Source: Atkinsonella hypoxylon
Taxonomy: Eukaryota > Ascomycota > Sordariomycetes > Hypocreales > Clavicipitaceae
Direction of reading: 5' to 3'
Length of the DNA stretch: 64,000 nucleotides
Assembly (NCBI GenBank): GCA_000729835.1
Contig: JFHB01000156.1
Coordinates: 1 to 64,000, forward strand
Made by a program: the position numbers and the translations under genes. Positions 59,951 through 64,000 of this stretch are shown piece after piece; the stretch's first letter is position 1, and every line of letters starts with the position of its first letter. The notes under the pieces are model-generated. The model searched no databases. It was not told the origin of the DNA and worked only from the letters and a program-made list of their open reading frames with translations.

Positions 59951-60930
59951 TCAATAAGTAAAACGTTCACACTCCCCATTCCGAATGATGACATTCCAAT
60001 TCTCCGTTGTAAAAATCTGGCCTATATCAGCACAAGGTCGTTCAAGCACCGGAAACAAAACTTACCTGACCCCTGACTTGCACATCGCTCCCATCAATCT
60101 GCCACTCATCATCAGTCATGTCCAACTGACAAACTTTGCACATCTACGCACCTTGTAGCAGGCATTCCACAGCCGATTGGCCACCTGTCCGACCAGGCGG
60201 CACGGCACAACGAGTTCGTGGTCGTTGTCGTTGCAAAGCCATATCTGGGCGTCTTGGTCGCAGCTTACGCGGGCGCAGGTGCCGTGGCCGACGGAACCTG
60301 GGCCAGCGACACAGGCCATTCGGCCGCCGAACTTGGTTTCGAGGTCTGTCCGTGTAAGAAAGACGAACGAGGCCGCGTCGCGATTTGTCCGTGGTTTGGA
60401 GCCAGGGGGACTTACATCGTATGCCGGACATGATGATGTCGCGAGGGGTCCATTCGCCGTAGTCGCAGTCGTGGTTGCGTTCAGTCTGGAGGGGGGGGAG
60501 GAGGGGGAAAGTTAGTTTCGCCAGGAAGCATGGGAAAGCCTTTGGTTCTTGCTGACCCATCGTTTTTCAAGACCAGTCGGTTCTTCGTCGGTGACGACGC
60601 TGTCTAGATGCCCTGGGCTGATGGCCTGGATGCTCCGGCGAATGTCTTGCATTGTTCCGCGCAGAGTGAGATATTGTCCGGGGAGGACTTGGCCGGACCA
60701 TGTGGCACCGACGGTATCGGAGAAGTCGTATTTTCTTGCGACGAGGTCCTACGTTACGTTATAACTAGTACGCGTCACCGGTTTCGCCATGGTGCTGGAC
60801 TACGTACGGGCTTGGCCGAGAGCGTGAGGGCCTGCGAGCGTTAGCAACGGTTGGGCCCTCTGTTTTGCAGATGACGCACGTTGACTGCTGCCCATGCAAG
60901 GCAAGTCGCGAGGGTGGTGGTTAGCTTCAT
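59951..60930 (-). CDS. Small secreted cysteine-rich protein, seven exons
   Basis: Exons 60930-60880, 60831-60808, 60748-60557, 60485-60416, 60345-60152, 60098-60066 and 60016-59951 give 209 residues. The start MKLTTTLATCLAWAAVNALTL is a signal peptide. The mature part carries eight cysteines in a conserved-looking C-terminal domain: CDYGEWTPRDIIMSGIRY, FGGRMACVAGPG, GTCARVSCDQDAQIWLCNDN, VVPCRLVG, NACYK, then IFTTENWNVIIRNGEC. The WLCND-N core with CxRVSC is a pattern of small secreted fungal proteins of unknown function. All six introns (49-71 nt where computed) keep the frame. A 26-nt alternative for the fifth intron was discarded as too short. No enzyme signature is visible. It may be an effector-like or wall-associated protein; the function is not known. 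Confidence 0.7.
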
Positions 60931-62573
60931 GGTGTATACGAGTCCTGTTCAGAAACTTGGGAGTATGCTGTTTTGATGAGGGCGAGGTATTTGGAACGAG
61001 GAACGATGACTGGCACTGAGCGTTCTTGAACGTGCTGCTCGGGATGGTGGCGAGCAACTGGGTGGGAAACGGATTTTCAACAAGATTCATACTATCGGGA
61101 TCGTCTCATATGAGGCAAACATTCTCTATTTGTCCGCTATTCAACCTCTTTGACCACAATAGTGGTTTTGCTGGTGTTGTTGAAGACGGGGTCGTCAGTT
61201 TCAATAGGACAATAGTCGTCGGGGAGCAGAGGACGGTCGGAGCTTTGGTCGCGACACCGGGCGTGCAGACTTGGCTTTCTATTCTTCAAAACTTTTGATT
61301 CCCGATCGTCGTCCCGCTCAAATCCAAGTTGCTGGTCGAACAGCTAGTGTCGGTTCGGAAACCACTCTTCAAAGATGGGTGTAGTGTCTGAACGCCACGA
61401 GGGAGCGAAAAGGCGGAATAAAGGAAGTCGCGGGAGGGATAGGATGGATGACTGTAAACTGCATCGACCCTGGTGCAGACGATTCAGATCGAACGCTGCC
61501 AATCCTGGGGACACGAGGCTCAGTTCCGATTTTGCTTATCGATCATACGTACCACTTTTTCCAGTAGCTCTCGAGGTTTATGCTAACTATGACCCAGGTG
61601 TCGCATAATGACCCGATATGGAAGCTTGAAAGTTCGCAAACTTCTTTCATTAGAACATACAGCTAGCTATACTTGATCAACAGGTCCGGGCGCCGAATTA
61701 AGAATGGCTTCTCCAGCGAATGTAATAGAGTCCTTTAGGCTTCAGACTTTAGGCTTCAGACTTTTGTTAAACGGACATTGACACGTTGGCTTACGCTACA
61801 TTTCATTCAATACCCATCTCTCGTTTAATCGCTTTGACGGCAATAGCTGTGCCTACCTAGTTATAATTTGCAATCTAGCCAGTGCCTTAACGCTGTCCAG
61901 ACGATTATTTAAGAAAACCATGTCTAATAGCAAGTAAACTACATGCGCTAGAACCGGCCGCTGCCTCGGCGCTCGTTTCTAGCAGACCAGCATGTACCCT
62001 AGTCCTTCTATCAAGGGCTGCACTATTGGCTGCTCGTGCGACTAAATCTTGCAATTGCTGTCTGCTTCGGTGAATACATGCCAGAGTCGCCCATCTCTTG
62101 CGGCGATTGTGGCTTCCGTTTCAGCCGCCCGTCAGCATTGAAATTGACGGCTGAGAGCTTGCCGTGGTTGGCAATTGGCCAGACCCGTCTTCAATCATGA
62201 CCATGATGGCTTGCAGAATCCCGAGTCCATCAATGTCTGCTTGCGTGCATGCAGGCATCCAGGTGAAGCGCCCTTCTCAATTCCATACTCTCATCCCGAT
62301 CTGTTGAGAAAGGCCCTGCCGGCGGATAGAAGTAGGTAGAGAATCCGCCATTACCTAATTCCTTCTCGTCTTTTCGGACTATTCTGTCACCCTGTAGTTC
62401 TTGTAGGTCGCTTCCGCCGCAACTGGACGCTAGTGGTTTAGCCGGTGGTATCGCGCGGCACGGATCTGTACTTCGGACATATTCCCGTTCAATTCCAGGC
62501 GAGCCATGGCGTGTCGTACCGTCCCTGCATCTGTCCAAAGTCAAAGAGGCACGCTTGTTCTCGTCATCGCATT
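60931..62573. other. 1.6-kb intergenic region
   Basis: No supported gene. A 14-bp unit TTTAGGCTTCAGAC is repeated in tandem twice at 61734-61761. Short frames at 61026-61298 and 61375-61608 have no recognisable content. Confidence 0.45.
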
Positions 62574-63744
62574 CTATGACGCCTCTTTTGTAGAATGGGC
62601 CTCGTCAGATTCTTCCTCTTCGTGGTCCACCTTCATCTTAAGAGCAGCAGCCTCTCCGACTTCCATTTTGTGTAGTTGCTCTAATTTCTCCTGTTGATCA
62701 AGCGCAGCTCTTCCAGCCACGACGTCAAATTCCTCTTCTTCTTCCTCGTCCTCCTCTTCCTCAGTGTCACCTCCAGCACTGCCAAGAGATCTGTTGACAA
62801 GTCGCTCTGATGTTCCGCTTGCTGCCGGGTTTGGGCTTGACGGACGAGATCGGGTGACAAGACTATCTCGAGGCGATTTGATAGTCGGGTCAAATGCGGC
62901 GGGCAGGCCCAAGACTTTGGCAACTTGATGGGCTTCCTCATCAGGAGAGTTTTGCGGCTCAAGCTCGTAAGTGCTGCTCGTCTCGCTGTCGGCTTCATGC
63001 AGGCCATTGTTGGCCGCCAGCATTGACAGATAGGTTTGGCGAGTTGTGTCGTTGGCGCGCTTAACCTTCTTCTTGATCCGTTTTTCTGTCGGTCGTACAA
63101 CGACAACGGGAACCGGCGAGTATTGCAGGCAGTACTTGGAGAAGGAATTGCGCGAATTAACCAGACCCTGTATTCCACCCAATGATCGCCCCCTAGTGCC
63201 AACAATGAGCATTGCAGGCTGGTACATTTGAATCTATAGCAAAGCACGCGGACACAAACGCAAGTCAGCGTAACAGAATTATAATACAAAAGGGGAAGAT
63301 GGAATTTTTCATGGTATTCTTGTTCTTGTGACGTACCAGTTTTTGGAAAGTCGCGTGCAGCTTGCCGACTGCATATTCAAGCACAAAGCTGATGGCACGG
63401 TTGGCACAATTCTTGGCCAAGATGTTCTCCATGACACTTTGCGCATCCTCTTGATATTGCGCATCATGATATCGAATTTCTTTTTCAATGACGCGAACGC
63501 AGATAATTTCATCGCCGTCATCCACTAACTCATCCAACAGCCATTGGATCGCATAGTCAGAATACGAGTGCTCATCCACGCCCACCATGAAGCTGCGCGA
63601 TCGACGACGAGCTTGATAGCCTTTGTGTCGCACATTTAGCGTAAGAGACAGCGTGTTGTTTTTAGTAACCTCGCCGTTGGGCACATTGTCGAAACCAACA
63701 TGTTTCTGGAATCTGTCATTTTTGTGCTCAGTTAGCGTAGCCAT
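62574..63744 (-). CDS. Universal stress protein (UspA) domain protein
   Basis: Exon 1 (63744-63337) and exon 2 (63233-62574) give 355 residues; a 103-nt intron joins HATFQKL to IQMYQPAMLIVG. The Usp domain starts at FMVGVDEHSYSDYAIQWLLDEL and contains EIICVRVIEKE, SFVLEYAVGKL and the nucleotide-binding string VGTRGRSLGGIQGL (GTRG at residues 148-151), then KYCLQYSPVPVVVVRP. The motif suggests an ATP-binding type. The basic segment KRIKKKVKR and a long acidic, disordered tail (DTEEEEDEEEEEEF) follow, as in other filamentous-fungal members. The family is linked to stress tolerance, but the molecular role is not settled. Confidence 0.9.
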
Positions 63745-64000
63745 GACCGGCGGAATAAGAATGGAGCCTCGACGCCGTTGCCGTCAACTTGGGCAAAGTA
63801 AAAGCGATCAGCCTTGGGGCTAAATGGGGAGGATGTTGGACAAGAATTGATGGCGACTTAACGGAAGGAAAAGTAGAAGAGGAGAAGGAGGCTGAGGTTG
63901 AGGCGACCGGAAGCATGCGTACGAGTGGATGCAGCAGAAAGAGGCTGCAAGAGTCAGGTCTGGCGATGACCGTGACTCCACAAACGTGGCGGCCAAAGTA

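Noticed and set aside
60126..60151. A 26-nt intron in the secreted cysteine-rich gene (acceptor TCAG at 60126)
   Set aside because: Too short for a spliceosomal intron. The 53-nt alternative ending at 60099 keeps the frame and was used.

Overview
The window is nuclear DNA of a filamentous ascomycete. Genes carry short (about 50-110 nt) GT-AG introns. The recognised proteins are eukaryotic and of fungal type, such as a fungal Atg16, a HAM1-like protein, a Zn2Cys6 regulator and a GLEYA adhesin relic. TAGGTACCTA-type motifs, common in Sordariomycetes, recur between genes. A Sordariomycete, perhaps of the Hypocreales, fits best, but that placement is inference. Most gene models below were spliced by hand. 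Exon joins were accepted only when GT and AG borders, reading phase and family conservation agreed.

Layout. Bases 1-25,300 are mixed and partly accessory. They hold the 3' end of a Ser/Gly-repeat GPI-anchored wall protein (1-491), a seven-exon Zn2Cys6 regulator (3604-5034), a decayed ZIP zinc transporter (6111-7063), ribosomal protein eS19 (7944-8900), a single-exon protein with a deaminase-like HxE/CxxC signature (10379-11488), a PX-associated-domain protein (14076-11891, minus) and a HAM1-like protein (17569-14942, minus). After these comes a gene-poor stretch (17.6-25.3 kb). It contains a broken GLEYA adhesin, a helicase-like fragment and a 77-bp inverted repeat.

Bases 25,300-59,500 are a dense housekeeping block: CSN5 (minus), eIF3l (minus), the ribosome-maturation GTPase EFL1, the histone H3K79 methyltransferase DOT1, ATG16 (minus) divergent from VPS16, a DMA1-type FHA-RING ubiquitin ligase, the mitochondrial processing peptidase alpha subunit, a MIL1-like lipase (minus) divergent from RRP5. 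The block leans towards translation and ribosome biogenesis (eS19, eIF3l, EFL1, RRP5) and membrane traffic and autophagy (ATG16, VPS16, MIL1-like). Gene order alone does not show co-regulation, except possibly for the 380-bp ATG16/VPS16 divergent promoter.

Bases 59,500-64,000 carry a seven-exon small secreted cysteine-rich protein (60930-59951, minus) and a universal-stress-protein-domain protein (63744-62574, minus).

The most noteworthy items are the deaminase-like orphan, the intron-rich secreted cysteine-rich protein, the two pseudogenes with readable inactivating lesions (two TGG-to-TAG changes in the ZIP relic look like repeat-induced point mutation), and the inverted repeat made of helicase-related sequence.
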